The notes below the pieces were generated by a model, which was not told the DNA's origin, ran no database searches, and worked only from the letters and a program-made list of their open reading frames with translations. Source: a virus. From it: a stretch of 31,501 bases of DNA. The stretch lies in the IMG/VR virus record IMGVR_UViG_3300023174_000460, positions 1-31,501 of that record. One strand, written 5' to 3'. Positions 7,822 to 15,366 of this stretch are shown here, piece after piece (the stretch's first letter is position 1; the number at the start of each line of letters is the position of its first letter). The translations under genes and the position numbers were made by a program.

Positions 7822-8468
7822 TCAAAGATATTAAAAACAATATGATTGGGTCAGATTTTTGGCTTAACTCAGAAGAACTTTCTTTTCCTGAAATTACAAG
7901 AGAGTCTAGAATTCCAGATCGCTGGAGAAGATTCGACATGATAGATGATAGGTATAAAGTTCTTTTACTTAAGCCAATTAACACCTATGTTTCTGAACTT
8001 TATCCAAGACCTGAGATAGTCTTCATGGATAAGATTAGCGGAAGGGTCACACTAAGACAAAAAACTCATGCAGAAATTTGGGTAAGTCCTTCAGAAGAAA
8101 ATCTTTATGCGCTAGACAAGACATGGCAAAGACAGTTCTACCCATCTAGCAACAAATACACAAGAGATGATTGTTTTATTGCAACATATAAATTTTATGT
8201 TCCATGGGTTATAGATTCTGATATTAAAGCAACAGTTTCTTCTGTAGATAATAGTCCATTTAGCGTAGAAAACCAAGAGATTAACTTTAATAGTTTAGAT
8301 GGACTTACTTTGGTAGATACAAACTTTGTAGATTTTAAGATAAAAATTGAGGGTAGTCATATGGTTAATTCTAAATATGGTATCATTGATATAGGTACGC
8401 CAATGTATGATTTTACTTTTATTTTAAATTACAAACAAATGGAAAGGCTAGTTGCTCAATATGGATAA
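7818..8468 (+). CDS. Cassette protein of unknown function
   Basis: 216 residues; the ATG overlaps the carbamoyltransferase stop (ATGA), implying coupling. Soluble, with alternating hydrophobic residues suggesting beta structure, and motifs such as RPEIVFMDKISGRVTLRQ and YKFYVPWVIDSD. I recognise no family. Its place between a carbamoyltransferase and a DUF6065-like protein suggests a role in the same modification pathway. Confidence 0.75.
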   Translation: MIKDIKNNMIGSDFWLNSEELSFPEITRESRIPDRWRRFDMIDDRYKVLLLKPINTYVSELYPRPEIVFMDKISGRVTLRQKTHAEIWVSPSEENLYALDKTWQRQFYPSSNKYTRDDCFIATYKFYVPWVIDSDIKATVSSVDNSPFSVENQEINFNSLDGLTLVDTNFVDFKIKIEGSHMVNSKYGIIDIGTPMYDFTFILNYKQMERLVAQYG

Positions 8469-9195
8469 TGAAAAAGAAATAATCTTTATAACCTCTTTAA
8501 GTGAAGAGCACACCCTTGAGCCTGAGCCAGCGTATAAAAAAATTCCACAATGGTATAGAGATCTTGCAAAGCACTACATGTCAAACGATTTGGCTGACCT
8601 TGATCCAATCAATGACCGTGGGGGTGATGGGTCTAATGTTTCTACCAAACTTTGCCTCCCGTTTCAAGATGCCATGTCTCTTGGATACATGTATTGCTTA
8701 GAAGACGATTTGTTAGTAGAGTTAGATGTTGATGGAAAGCCAAAACTTTCTTGGAATACTCCAGTAATGATGGTAGACAAGAGGCCAAATGTTGATCTTG
8801 CTATTCCAGACGATGTTCACCCAGTACATTTTGGAATTAAGATGCAGTGGTTCTACGAAACACCAGAAGATTATTCTTTGCTTTTTACCATGCCAATCAA
8901 TAGACCAGACCTACCATTCTGGACTCCATCTGGAATAGTAGACTCAGACATCTGGGGCTTGCCAGCATTCCTTCCATTATTTATTAAGAGAAATTTTGAG
9001 GGAATAATTCCAAAAGGAACTCCAATTGCACAGATGATTCCTATTAAGAGAGAACCTTGGAACCTTGTCATAGACAGGTCTCAGGAGTCAGTGGAGAAAC
9101 ACGAACTTAGGTCTGAGAATAGAAGGTCTCATATTACGGCACACTATAGAAAATTTGCATGGCGCAAAAAGCAGTACACCAAAAGCAATATGTAG
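8461..9195 (+). CDS. DUF6065-like protein
   Basis: 244 residues from ATG 8461; an in-frame TTG at 8452, closer to GGAAAGG, is a possible start adding three residues. Features include KKIPQWYRDLAKH, WFYETPEDYSLLF and IIPKGTPIAQMIPIKRE, which resemble the DUF6065 proteins common in marine tailed phages, often beside 2OG-Fe(II) oxygenases and carbamoyltransferases. Function is unknown in that family. Overlaps the preceding gene by 8 bases. Confidence 0.7.
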   Translation: MDNEKEIIFITSLSEEHTLEPEPAYKKIPQWYRDLAKHYMSNDLADLDPINDRGGDGSNVSTKLCLPFQDAMSLGYMYCLEDDLLVELDVDGKPKLSWNTPVMMVDKRPNVDLAIPDDVHPVHFGIKMQWFYETPEDYSLLFTMPINRPDLPFWTPSGIVDSDIWGLPAFLPLFIKRNFEGIIPKGTPIAQMIPIKREPWNLVIDRSQESVEKHELRSENRRSHITAHYRKFAWRKKQYTKSNM

Positions 9196-9201
9196 TATAA
9201 T
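9196..9201 (+). promoter_or_regulatory. -10 box before the first cassette oxygenase
   Basis: TATAAT just after the DUF6065-like stop, followed by a short leader with AGGAG (9217-9221), 5 bases before the GTG at 9227. This decides the start: a longer in-frame ORF would begin upstream of the promoter. Confidence 0.65.
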
Positions 9202-9226
9202 TAATTACCTACCAAAAGGAGAAAAA

Positions 9227-9883
9227 GTGATTGAACAAAATTCACATGAGGTGTCATCTAAACCCCATAAGTTTTTTGAAAGATATCTAGACAATGATCT
9301 AGAAAAACTTTCTAGTTTTTTAGAAGAAAAATATAAACTAATCCAAGAAGCAGAACTTCGTGGCATTGATAAATTGGGCGATGGAGAAATTTGGGTTGAA
9401 TCTGGAAGTCTTTCTACTGTAAAGTGGAGAGAGTACAATGTCTTTCAGTTCTCAAGCCCAGAGATTTATAATATTTTTAAAGCAATATCCTCAGCAACTC
9501 GTGAGGCATGTGAGTATTATGGTATAGACTTTGATGCTCAAAAGTATATGGTACAGGGATGGTTTAATATTAACAATTCAGAAGTTGGAAAGTTAAACTG
9601 GCATGACCATGGTGGTCCTTTTGCTCCACACTTCCACGGATACTACTGTATTAATGCAGAGCCTTCAATCACTCACTATAGAATTAACGATGGGTCAGGA
9701 AGAATTGTTGACAATGTTAACAAAAACAACAGAATGATTATTTCTGAAATGGGTCACCCACATGCTATGGGAGATTGGGAATGGTCTGGGTCACGAATCA
9801 CTTTGGCTTATGACATTGAACCGCTAGATGCACTTATCAATAATGATTTAACAATTGAACAGCACTGGATTCCACTACTTTAA
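9227..9883 (+). CDS. 2OG-Fe(II) oxygenase (PF13759-like)
   Basis: 218 residues from GTG. Metal-site pattern: LNWHDHGGPF (His126, Asp127, His128), HGYYCIN strand, MGHPHAMGDW (distal His) and SRITLAYDI (Arg for 2-oxoglutarate). It resembles the family of small phage 2OG-Fe(II) oxygenases in which WHxH and RI(T/S) are conserved. Expected chemistry is O2-dependent hydroxylation coupled to 2-oxoglutarate decarboxylation. The following gene starts on its stop codon (TAATG). Confidence 0.8.
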   Translation: MIEQNSHEVSSKPHKFFERYLDNDLEKLSSFLEEKYKLIQEAELRGIDKLGDGEIWVESGSLSTVKWREYNVFQFSSPEIYNIFKAISSATREACEYYGIDFDAQKYMVQGWFNINNSEVGKLNWHDHGGPFAPHFHGYYCINAEPSITHYRINDGSGRIVDNVNKNNRMIISEMGHPHAMGDWEWSGSRITLAYDIEPLDALINNDLTIEQHWIPLL

Positions 9884-10725
9884 TGAAAACTATATTTGTA
9901 CATTTTTGGGGATACAAAAGCAAAGAATTGCCAGAGGCAGTCAATGCTCTTATATCAAACCAAAGTGGTCAAAACAAAGTTATTGTTTCCGTATACGATC
10001 AGGTAAATGTTTCTAGAAAAGAAAAGTTTAACTCTGATTTTTATGAGCATGTCAAATGGGACAGGATAAACTCAAGTTACACCTTTTTAAATGATTCTGT
10101 AAATTCTGCAGATACAGACTTTTTTATGTATGTAGATGGGGCAATTTATTTTCAACCAGGATGGGATCTTGAGTTGGTAATGGGTCATGGTGGCAGAGAT
10201 GTTATTATTTCTGGCAGTGCTGGAATACATTTTCAAAAAGAGTCAAATTTTTATCCACCATATAAAAGTTTTGAGTCATCAACTGCTACGATAACAAACT
10301 GGATAAGCCATGATTTTATATTCATGGATACACAGTTATTCAGAAAGTTTCCAGATATTTCTATGCTAAAGTACATAGGGCTAGAAGACATATTTTCTTT
10401 GTACGCAGCAGAGTTAGATATAAGGGTTCAATCAATACCTTCAGCATGGTGCAAAAGAATAGATGGCGGAATATTTAGCGCAGACTATATCCCTTTTTCT
10501 ATAAAGCACAACTACGATAAGGTTATAGATATATACAAACAAAAGAACAATGAGTTCTTTGATGGCAGGTATTGTGTGGAAAGGCTGTCTTCCCTAGTAG
10601 GGTTTGACTTTTCTACCCTAAACTATCTTCCATATGCACATAATGATATTGTTTATGATCCAGACATGGAGATAGACAACATCTCTGCCGAAAGATTTTC
10701 ACAAAATATAAGAAGTATAGGATAG
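9883..10725 (+). CDS. GT60-like GT-A glycosyltransferase
   Basis: 280 residues. The N-terminus (TIFVHFWGYKSKELPEAVNA, then VIVSVYDQVN) and the middle MYVDGAIYFQPGWDLEL resemble the nucleotide-sugar domain and DxD-like/PGWD block of GT60 transferases. Known GT60 enzymes add GlcNAc to hydroxyproline of Skp1 or to mucin-type proteins. It sits directly between a 2OG oxygenase and a prolyl-4-hydroxylase-like gene, which strengthens the idea of hydroxylate-then-glycosylate. Donor sugar and acceptor are not determinable from sequence. Confidence 0.65.
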   Translation: MKTIFVHFWGYKSKELPEAVNALISNQSGQNKVIVSVYDQVNVSRKEKFNSDFYEHVKWDRINSSYTFLNDSVNSADTDFFMYVDGAIYFQPGWDLELVMGHGGRDVIISGSAGIHFQKESNFYPPYKSFESSTATITNWISHDFIFMDTQLFRKFPDISMLKYIGLEDIFSLYAAELDIRVQSIPSAWCKRIDGGIFSADYIPFSIKHNYDKVIDIYKQKNNEFFDGRYCVERLSSLVGFDFSTLNYLPYAHNDIVYDPDMEIDNISAERFSQNIRSIG

Positions 10726-10728
10726 TGG

Positions 10729-10734
10729 TATAAT
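10729..10734 (+). promoter_or_regulatory. Extended -10 promoter before the P4H-like gene
   Basis: TGG-TATAAT immediately after the glycosyltransferase stop; a strong GGAGG (10741-10745) follows, 6 bases before ATG 10752. The start of transcription should lie almost on the ribosome binding site, so the leader is minimal. Confidence 0.7.
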
Positions 10735-10751
10735 TGTTATGGAGGAAAAAT

Positions 10752-11294
10752 ATGAATAGACCAATGATTGTAGAAAACTTTATATCTCAAGAGGATGCAG
10801 ATATTCTTATTCAAGAAATGCAGTCCCCGTCTGAAGTAAACCCATATCCAGAATACTATAAGACAAGGTTCGGTGGTACAGGATATCCCTATAACCGCAG
10901 GGTACTGGACATTCAAAAAAAGTATGCACTAAAATCCAACAAGATACTGCAAGACCTGAATCCAAACGAGACAAAAGAAATAAAAACATTTAAATGTTTT
11001 GGATCAACATGGAATCCTGGTGGTTATGGTTTAGCGCATATTGATGATCAAGATCCAGAAGCATTTATTGAATACAGTACTGTAATTTATTTGAATGATG
11101 ATTTTGAAGGTGGCAAATTGTACTTCCCTAAATTTGGTTTTACTTATGTTCCTCAAAAACTGGCTGGAGTATTTTTTATAAGTGATGGAGAAAAGTGGAG
11201 ACACGGAATAACATCAGTGGAAAGTGGTTCGAGGTCGACACTACTTTATATGCACACCACGCAACACGAGCATGTTGACCCAGACTTGGATTAA
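10752..11294 (+). CDS. Prolyl-4-hydroxylase-like 2OG-Fe(II) oxygenase
   Basis: 180 residues; ATG 10752 chosen because GGAGG precedes it, although an upstream TTG would extend the frame. Iron ligands His96, Asp98 (LAHIDD) and His151 (WRHGI), with Arg161 (SGSRSTL) for 2-oxoglutarate, plus the typical STVIYLNDDFEGGKLYFP strand pair. This is the P4H core. The likely substrate is a proline or other side chain in a protein, though free small molecules cannot be excluded. Confidence 0.85.
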   Translation: MNRPMIVENFISQEDADILIQEMQSPSEVNPYPEYYKTRFGGTGYPYNRRVLDIQKKYALKSNKILQDLNPNETKEIKTFKCFGSTWNPGGYGLAHIDDQDPEAFIEYSTVIYLNDDFEGGKLYFPKFGFTYVPQKLAGVFFISDGEKWRHGITSVESGSRSTLLYMHTTQHEHVDPDLD

Positions 11295-11296
11295 AT

Positions 11297-12121
11297 ATGA
11301 CAATTAATTTTAGAAATACTACTTTTGCGATGTTAGAAAACCATCCAGATGAGAGTATGATTCAGTGGACACACTGCTCAAGAGATCATTACTTAAAGTT
11401 TGAAGAGATGTTTAGAAAAAATGTTCTGTTCTTTGATCCATTTCTTGTTGATACTTTTTTTGAAAAATCAGATTTTGAAGAACTTAAAGGTATCCTAGAG
11501 TCAAAAGATGTAAAGGATATTGCCTATACAAAGCAGATGAATAAGTGGGAAGATGCAATAACAATTCCTCAACACTTCTTTGATAAGGCCATAAAAAGAA
11601 CGCAAGATTTGCTGGGAACAAAAGATGTGGAGTTAGGGTATTACCTATATGCACATCATCAAATAACAGAAGAAGGTCGCAAACCATTCTTACAGGTTCA
11701 CCTAGATTGGTCTCCAGGATGCTATATGGTTGACCTTCATATAGGTGGTAACCGTGACTGGGGATTTGTTGCACATGACAAAGAGTTTATAACAAAGCCT
11801 AATGATGCAATTGTTGTTCAGCCAGAAATGGACTTTCACTATAGACCAGACTGGAATTCTGATGATCCAAAAGAAAATTATAAGGCTTTGTTCTTTCACC
11901 TAATTCGCAAAGATCACTGGAAAAATCTTTATGGTGATAAATTTATAACAGATGCAGACTTTCTTGCTTTTCAGCGTCAAAGATTGGCTATCTGGCAAGA
12001 ACTTTATGTAAAACATGTACAAAGTATTCCTGGGTTGCCATCACCAATTTTTGGGGATGACTCAAAGTTAACTGAGGATGATAAGAGATTGTTCAATGTA
12101 GAGAAAAAGGTGGTAATGTAA
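11297..12121 (+). CDS. Putative 2OG-Fe(II) oxygenase, divergent
   Basis: 274 residues. A jelly-roll-like core holds FLQVHLDWSPG (HxD), VDLHIGGNRDWGF and PEMDFHYRP (candidate distal His). C-terminal 80 residues are helical and acidic. The pattern fits a 2-oxoglutarate oxygenase but the Arg position is unclear, so catalysis is less certain than for its neighbours. It starts 3 bases after the P4H-like stop and ends overlapping the next ATG, so it is part of the same transcript. Confidence 0.6.
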   Translation: MTINFRNTTFAMLENHPDESMIQWTHCSRDHYLKFEEMFRKNVLFFDPFLVDTFFEKSDFEELKGILESKDVKDIAYTKQMNKWEDAITIPQHFFDKAIKRTQDLLGTKDVELGYYLYAHHQITEEGRKPFLQVHLDWSPGCYMVDLHIGGNRDWGFVAHDKEFITKPNDAIVVQPEMDFHYRPDWNSDDPKENYKALFFHLIRKDHWKNLYGDKFITDADFLAFQRQRLAIWQELYVKHVQSIPGLPSPIFGDDSKLTEDDKRLFNVEKKVVM

Positions 12122-12798
12122 TGTTTAAATATGAAAAACTTGGAGATGGTCTTGTATATTATAGAAACATAATTGAAGATCCATACAAGATTATAGAAGA
12201 CATTGAGTCTCTCAATGACCGTGTCGTTAAAGACATTGCAGATGGAGTTAAAGACGCAGAGCATGGAGTAGCAAAGCCATGGCATAACTGGGACCATGCT
12301 CACGGAGACATGACCTTACATTTCTGCAAACAAAGATGGCTACCAAGAAGTGCTGATATGAGAAAAGAAGGCATGTATTATGATGAATACTCATCCATAT
12401 CGGACAGACTTTTTAGCGCACTAGACTCTAGTTTTAATCATTACTCAAAAGAAGTTTATCCATATGCTGCTAGAAGTATCAAAGGTACAGAAGATAACAT
12501 GAGTATTCTAAAATATGAGACTGCTGGATATCTTCCAGCGCACACAGATCATGGAAGCAGCAGCAGAACTCTTTCTGTTGTAATGTATTTAAATGACGAC
12601 TATGTTGGTGGAGAAATTACTTTCCCACATGTTGGTAATGGAATAACAATTAAACCAGAAGCAGGAAGCGCAATATTCTTCCCTTCAATGTTTGTTTATG
12701 TTCATGAGGTTGCTGCTGTAACAAGCGGAACTAGATACGCTTTGCCAAATTGGTATCACAACATGAATGACAAAATATACACAGATGGGACAGAGTAA
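12121..12798 (+). CDS. P4H-type 2OG-Fe(II) oxygenase
   Basis: 225 residues with the complete site: His141 and Asp143 (LPAHTDHG), His195 (VYVHEV) and Arg205 (SGTRYALPNW), and the LSVVMYLNDDYVGGEITFP strand pair. Compared with the gene at 10752 it has an extra 45-residue N-terminal region containing WHNWDHAHGD. The start shares a base with the preceding stop. Two P4H-like enzymes in one cassette suggests different target residues or substrates. Confidence 0.85.
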   Translation: MFKYEKLGDGLVYYRNIIEDPYKIIEDIESLNDRVVKDIADGVKDAEHGVAKPWHNWDHAHGDMTLHFCKQRWLPRSADMRKEGMYYDEYSSISDRLFSALDSSFNHYSKEVYPYAARSIKGTEDNMSILKYETAGYLPAHTDHGSSSRTLSVVMYLNDDYVGGEITFPHVGNGITIKPEAGSAIFFPSMFVYVHEVAAVTSGTRYALPNWYHNMNDKIYTDGTE

Positions 12799-12971
12799 TG
12801 AATAAAGAAGAAGAAGAAGAACTAAGAACAGAAATTAACTTTATGTATAGCCTATATGAAGAACTATGTGTTGCATACAAGAAACTTTCAAAAGAAATGG
12901 CAAATAAAAAACTTACAGAGGTAAATGACATGAGTCATATGACCTTTAAAAATGAAAAGGAGATAATGTAA
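12798..12971 (+). CDS. Small charged helical protein
   Basis: 57 residues (MNKEEEEELRTEINFMYSL...). TAATG overlaps at both ends link it to the oxygenase and the endolysin. Predicted coiled coil with heptad-like Leu/Tyr spacing; no family recognised. Confidence 0.7.
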   Translation: MNKEEEEELRTEINFMYSLYEELCVAYKKLSKEMANKKLTEVNDMSHMTFKNEKEIM

Positions 12972-13603
12972 TGAAAGAAGCAATATCAGGAGGATCCGTT
13001 AAATCAGAAAAGGGATCTCTAAAGTCAATCATTGAGGTTGCAAAAAAAGAAGTTGGGACTATCGAAGGTCCAAAAGACAATGAAACAAAGTATGGTGCGT
13101 GGACAGGTGCAAACTTCCTTCCTTGGTGTCAATCATTTGTTTCTTGGTGTGCATTCACATCAGGTCTAGATGCAAAGAAGTATCCAAAAAGTGCAGCAAC
13201 AATTGCAGCATCAGATTGGTTTAAGAAAAATAATCGTTGGGCAGATGCCCGTAACGATGATCCAACTCCAGGAGATTGGATTTATTTTGATTTTCCAGAT
13301 GATGGTGTAAATCGTATTTCACATGTGGGTCTTTGTATTAAAAATAATGGAGATGGAACAATACAAGTTATTGAAGGAAACACATCAGGAACCGCAAAAG
13401 GAGATCAACGCAACGGCGGAATGTGCGTAGAAAAAACTCGTGCTTATGTAAAAGATAATAAAAAGAAGTTAATTAATGCAGTTGTTGGTTGGGGTCGTCC
13501 AGTTTATGCTGGCGAAGAAGATATTCCTTTGCTTTCTAAAGTTGGTTCTAGTGATGCACCAATTAAATCATCTGGTGGTGGAAAGGGAATGGTTGCTCTA
13601 TAA
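12971..13603 (+). CDS. CHAP-domain endolysin
   Basis: 210 residues. The CHAP cysteine-amidase/endopeptidase site is visible: FLPWCQSFVSWC (Cys53), RISHVGLC (His118) and VIEGNTSG (Glu/Asn). PTPGDWIYFDFPDDG is the usual strand before the His. The C-terminal 25 residues are Ser/Gly-rich, without an obvious cell-wall-binding domain. No signal peptide, so release would depend on a holin. Cleaves peptidoglycan stem peptide or amide bonds for lysis. Confidence 0.9.
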   Translation: MKEAISGGSVKSEKGSLKSIIEVAKKEVGTIEGPKDNETKYGAWTGANFLPWCQSFVSWCAFTSGLDAKKYPKSAATIAASDWFKKNNRWADARNDDPTPGDWIYFDFPDDGVNRISHVGLCIKNNGDGTIQVIEGNTSGTAKGDQRNGGMCVEKTRAYVKDNKKKLINAVVGWGRPVYAGEEDIPLLSKVGSSDAPIKSSGGGKGMVAL

Positions 13604-13803
13604 TGGAATCAACAAGAAGAACACTTCTTAAGACAGCAAGTTGGGAAACATTTCACCTTGTTGGTGTTGCTGGATTAATTTATTTGTTTACTGGTGAGTG
13701 GGAGTATGCTAGTTTAGGTGCTCTTATTTACATTGGTTGGGAAGCGCTTGGATATTTCTTACATGAAAGAGTCTGGGCTAAGTTTGGAAACAAGGTAAAG
13801 TAA
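13603..13803 (+). CDS. DUF2061-like membrane protein, copy 1
   Basis: 66 residues: RTLLKTASWETFHLVGVAG, two membrane segments and GYFLHERVWAKFG. The Arg..K..SWR/E start and (Y/F)xxHERxW end define DUF2061. Follows the endolysin with a TAATG overlap, so a role near the membrane at lysis is conceivable. A second copy lies at 15163-15366. Confidence 0.8.
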   Translation: MESTRRTLLKTASWETFHLVGVAGLIYLFTGEWEYASLGALIYIGWEALGYFLHERVWAKFGNKVK

Positions 13804-13904
13804 TGAGAATTAAACTTATTAAACTATTTGTTTCTCTTTTAGGATATAGACTAGAAGATACAAAAATTAACCTACCAATTTGGCAACTTAAAAAGAAAAA
13901 GTAA
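13803..13904 (+). CDS. 33-residue basic peptide
   Basis: MRIKLIKLFVSLLGYRLED..., starting on the previous stop (TAATG). Hydrophobic N-terminal half and a Lys-rich end (QLKKKKK-like). No family known; supported by coupling and compact spacing. Confidence 0.5.
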   Translation: MRIKLIKLFVSLLGYRLEDTKINLPIWQLKKKK

Positions 13905-13909
13905 ATATT

Positions 13910-14095
13910 ATGCCAGCGTATGAGTATGATTGTATGGTTTGTGCTGTGAGATATTTAAAAACTCGTAGTATTTCTGAAAAAGATCCAGGGTATAAATGTG
14001 AGACTTGCAATAAGCCTCTAGTTCGTGTATACTCTAATATAGGAGCCGTTTTTAATGGCTCTGGATTTTATTCAACTGACAACAGAAAGCGGTAG
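13910..14095 (+). CDS. FmdB-type zinc ribbon protein
   Basis: 61 residues: MPAYEYDCMVC, then YKCETCNKPLVRVYSN and FNGSGFYSTDNRK. Two CxxC pairs and the GSGFYSTD tail are diagnostic of the FmdB regulatory-protein family, often seen in actinobacteria and their phages. Function poorly known; a small nucleic-acid or regulatory zinc protein is expected. Confidence 0.9.
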   Translation: MPAYEYDCMVCAVRYLKTRSISEKDPGYKCETCNKPLVRVYSNIGAVFNGSGFYSTDNRKR

Positions 14096-14101
14096 TATAA
14101 T
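14096..14101 (+). promoter_or_regulatory. -10 box for a leaderless start
   Basis: TATAAT overlapping the end of the FmdB gene, 7 bases before ATG 14109. It argues that the upstream in-frame ATGs (within or before the -10) are not the start. Confidence 0.7.
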
Positions 14102-14108
14102 GTTTACA

Positions 14109-14330
14109 ATGATTAAAGATGAAGTTAAGCAGGAATGGCAACTATCTCCACATGATCGTTGCGATAGGTGCAATGCTGAGGCTTTAGTAAAAGTCACTGG
14201 TATCAGTGGGGACCTTCTATTTTGTGGTCACCACTACAATAAGGTTATGGCTATTCCAGATGGATATAATAGCATGATGTCTTTCATGATTAGCATTGTT
14301 GATGAACGAGAAAAATTAGTTAAGGATTAA
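14109..14330 (+). CDS. DUF7455-like zinc protein
   Basis: 73 residues from ATG 14109, chosen from the promoter. HDRCDRCNAEALVKVTG and GDLLFCGHHYNK match the actinobacterial DUF7455 family (CDRCgaqA...ELLFCGHH). That family is encoded near the principal sigma factor in many Actinobacteria. CxxC plus CxHH would bind zinc. A phage copy could touch host transcription or translation, but the family function is unknown. Confidence 0.75.
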   Translation: MIKDEVKQEWQLSPHDRCDRCNAEALVKVTGISGDLLFCGHHYNKVMAIPDGYNSMMSFMISIVDEREKLVKD

Positions 14331-14332
14331 AA

Positions 14333-15094
14333 ATGATTATTCAGATTATTGGTCTACCTGGTTCTGGCAAAACAGAATTATCAAAGGCCCTAAAAGAGCG
14401 TATTAATGCTATTCATCTAAATGCAGATGATGTTCGTGCAACCGTAAATTCAGATTTAGGGTTTAGTCCTGAAGACAGGATTGAGCAAGCACGACGCATG
14501 GGTGACATGGCAAGACTTATTGCTAAGCAGGGTGTAGCACCAGTAATTGTAGATTTTGTATGTCCAACAGATTTAACTCGTGCTGCTTTTGGCAAGCCAG
14601 ACATTTTGGTATTCATGAACACGATTGAAGAAGGAAGATTTGAAGACACCAACAAGATGTTTGAAATGCCAACAAACTATGACATTGCTTTTATAAGCCA
14701 TGAATGGGATGCAAATGAAAAGGCATCGGTAATCATTAATCAGTTTAACCTACATGACTGGTCTGCACCTACAACTCTTATGCTGGGTAGGTACCAGCCA
14801 TGGCACGAGGGGCACCACGCCCTTTACAAGGAGGCTGGTAAGAGAACTGACCAAGTGCTTCTTGGAGTCCGCAATACCTACAACACAAGCGAAAAGGATC
14901 CTCTTAAATTTGATCAGGTTAAAGAGTATATTTCCAGAGATAAATTCATGGATGATGCATTAGTACTAAGACTACCTAACATTACTAACATTGTTTACGG
15001 TAGAGATGTAGGATACAAAATTGAACAAGTAGATTTGGGGGCAGACATTCATGCTATTAGCGCTACTCAAAAACGTAAAGAACTGGGTATATGA
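14333..15094 (+). CDS. APS-kinase-like / nucleotidyltransferase fusion
   Basis: 253 residues in two domains. Residues 1-140: P-loop GLPGSGKTELSKAL, LNADDVRATVNSDLGFSPEDR and ARLIAKQGVAPVIVDFVCP, a close match to adenylylsulfate kinase CysC. Residues 145-253: MLGRYQPWHEGHHALYKEA (HxGH cytidylyltransferase motif), GVRNTY and ISATQKRKEL, typical of NMN/phosphopantetheine-type adenylyltransferases. Candidate jobs are activation of sulfate or a sugar/nucleoside phosphate followed by nucleotidyl transfer, or an NAD-salvage-like pair in reversed domain order to NadR. A sulfotransferase-like gene at 19510 offers a possible link through PAPS. Confidence 0.8.
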   Translation: MIIQIIGLPGSGKTELSKALKERINAIHLNADDVRATVNSDLGFSPEDRIEQARRMGDMARLIAKQGVAPVIVDFVCPTDLTRAAFGKPDILVFMNTIEEGRFEDTNKMFEMPTNYDIAFISHEWDANEKASVIINQFNLHDWSAPTTLMLGRYQPWHEGHHALYKEAGKRTDQVLLGVRNTYNTSEKDPLKFDQVKEYISRDKFMDDALVLRLPNITNIVYGRDVGYKIEQVDLGADIHAISATQKRKELGI

Positions 15095-15176
15095 GGCTGC
15101 CAATGCCATGGCCGATAATGAAATAAAAATGTATGAGCACTGGTTTAAAAAAAGGGAAGATAATGAACGTAACTAA
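15051..15176 (+). CDS. Possible 41-residue overlapping gene
   Basis: ATG at 15051 opens a frame running through the 69-base gap: MLLALLKNVKNWVYEAANAM..., ending ...EDNERN. It overlaps the fusion gene by 44 bases and the next gene by 14. The residue mix looks like real coding sequence, but there is no clear binding site, so this is tentative. Confidence 0.35.
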   Translation: MLLALLKNVKNWVYEAANAMADNEIKMYEHWFKKREDNERN

Positions 15177-15366
15177 ACAAAGATCAGCACTAAAATCAAT
15201 TACTTGGCGTGTTATAGGTACGGCAGATACTTTTGTCTTGTCATATTTTATAACACATAAGGCAATTACTGCTGCATCAATTGCAGGGTTTGAAGTACTA
15301 ACAAAAACAATCCTTTATTACTTCCATGAGCGTGGTTGGAATAAAGTTAAATGGGGGAGAGAATAA
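15163..15366 (+). CDS. DUF2061-like membrane protein, copy 2
   Basis: 67 residues from ATG 15163 (GGGAAG 6 bases upstream): KQRSALKSITWRVIGTADTF, two membrane helices and ILYYFHERGWNKV. The SITWR start and FHERxWN end define DUF2061. Its TAA shares a base with the thermonuclease ATG. Confidence 0.85.
   Translation: MNVTKQRSALKSITWRVIGTADTFVLSYFITHKAITAASIAGFEVLTKTILYYFHERGWNKVKWGRE

Noticed and set aside
14055-14108. Longer start for the DUF7455-like gene
   Set aside because: It would lie upstream of the -10 box and inside the FmdB gene.
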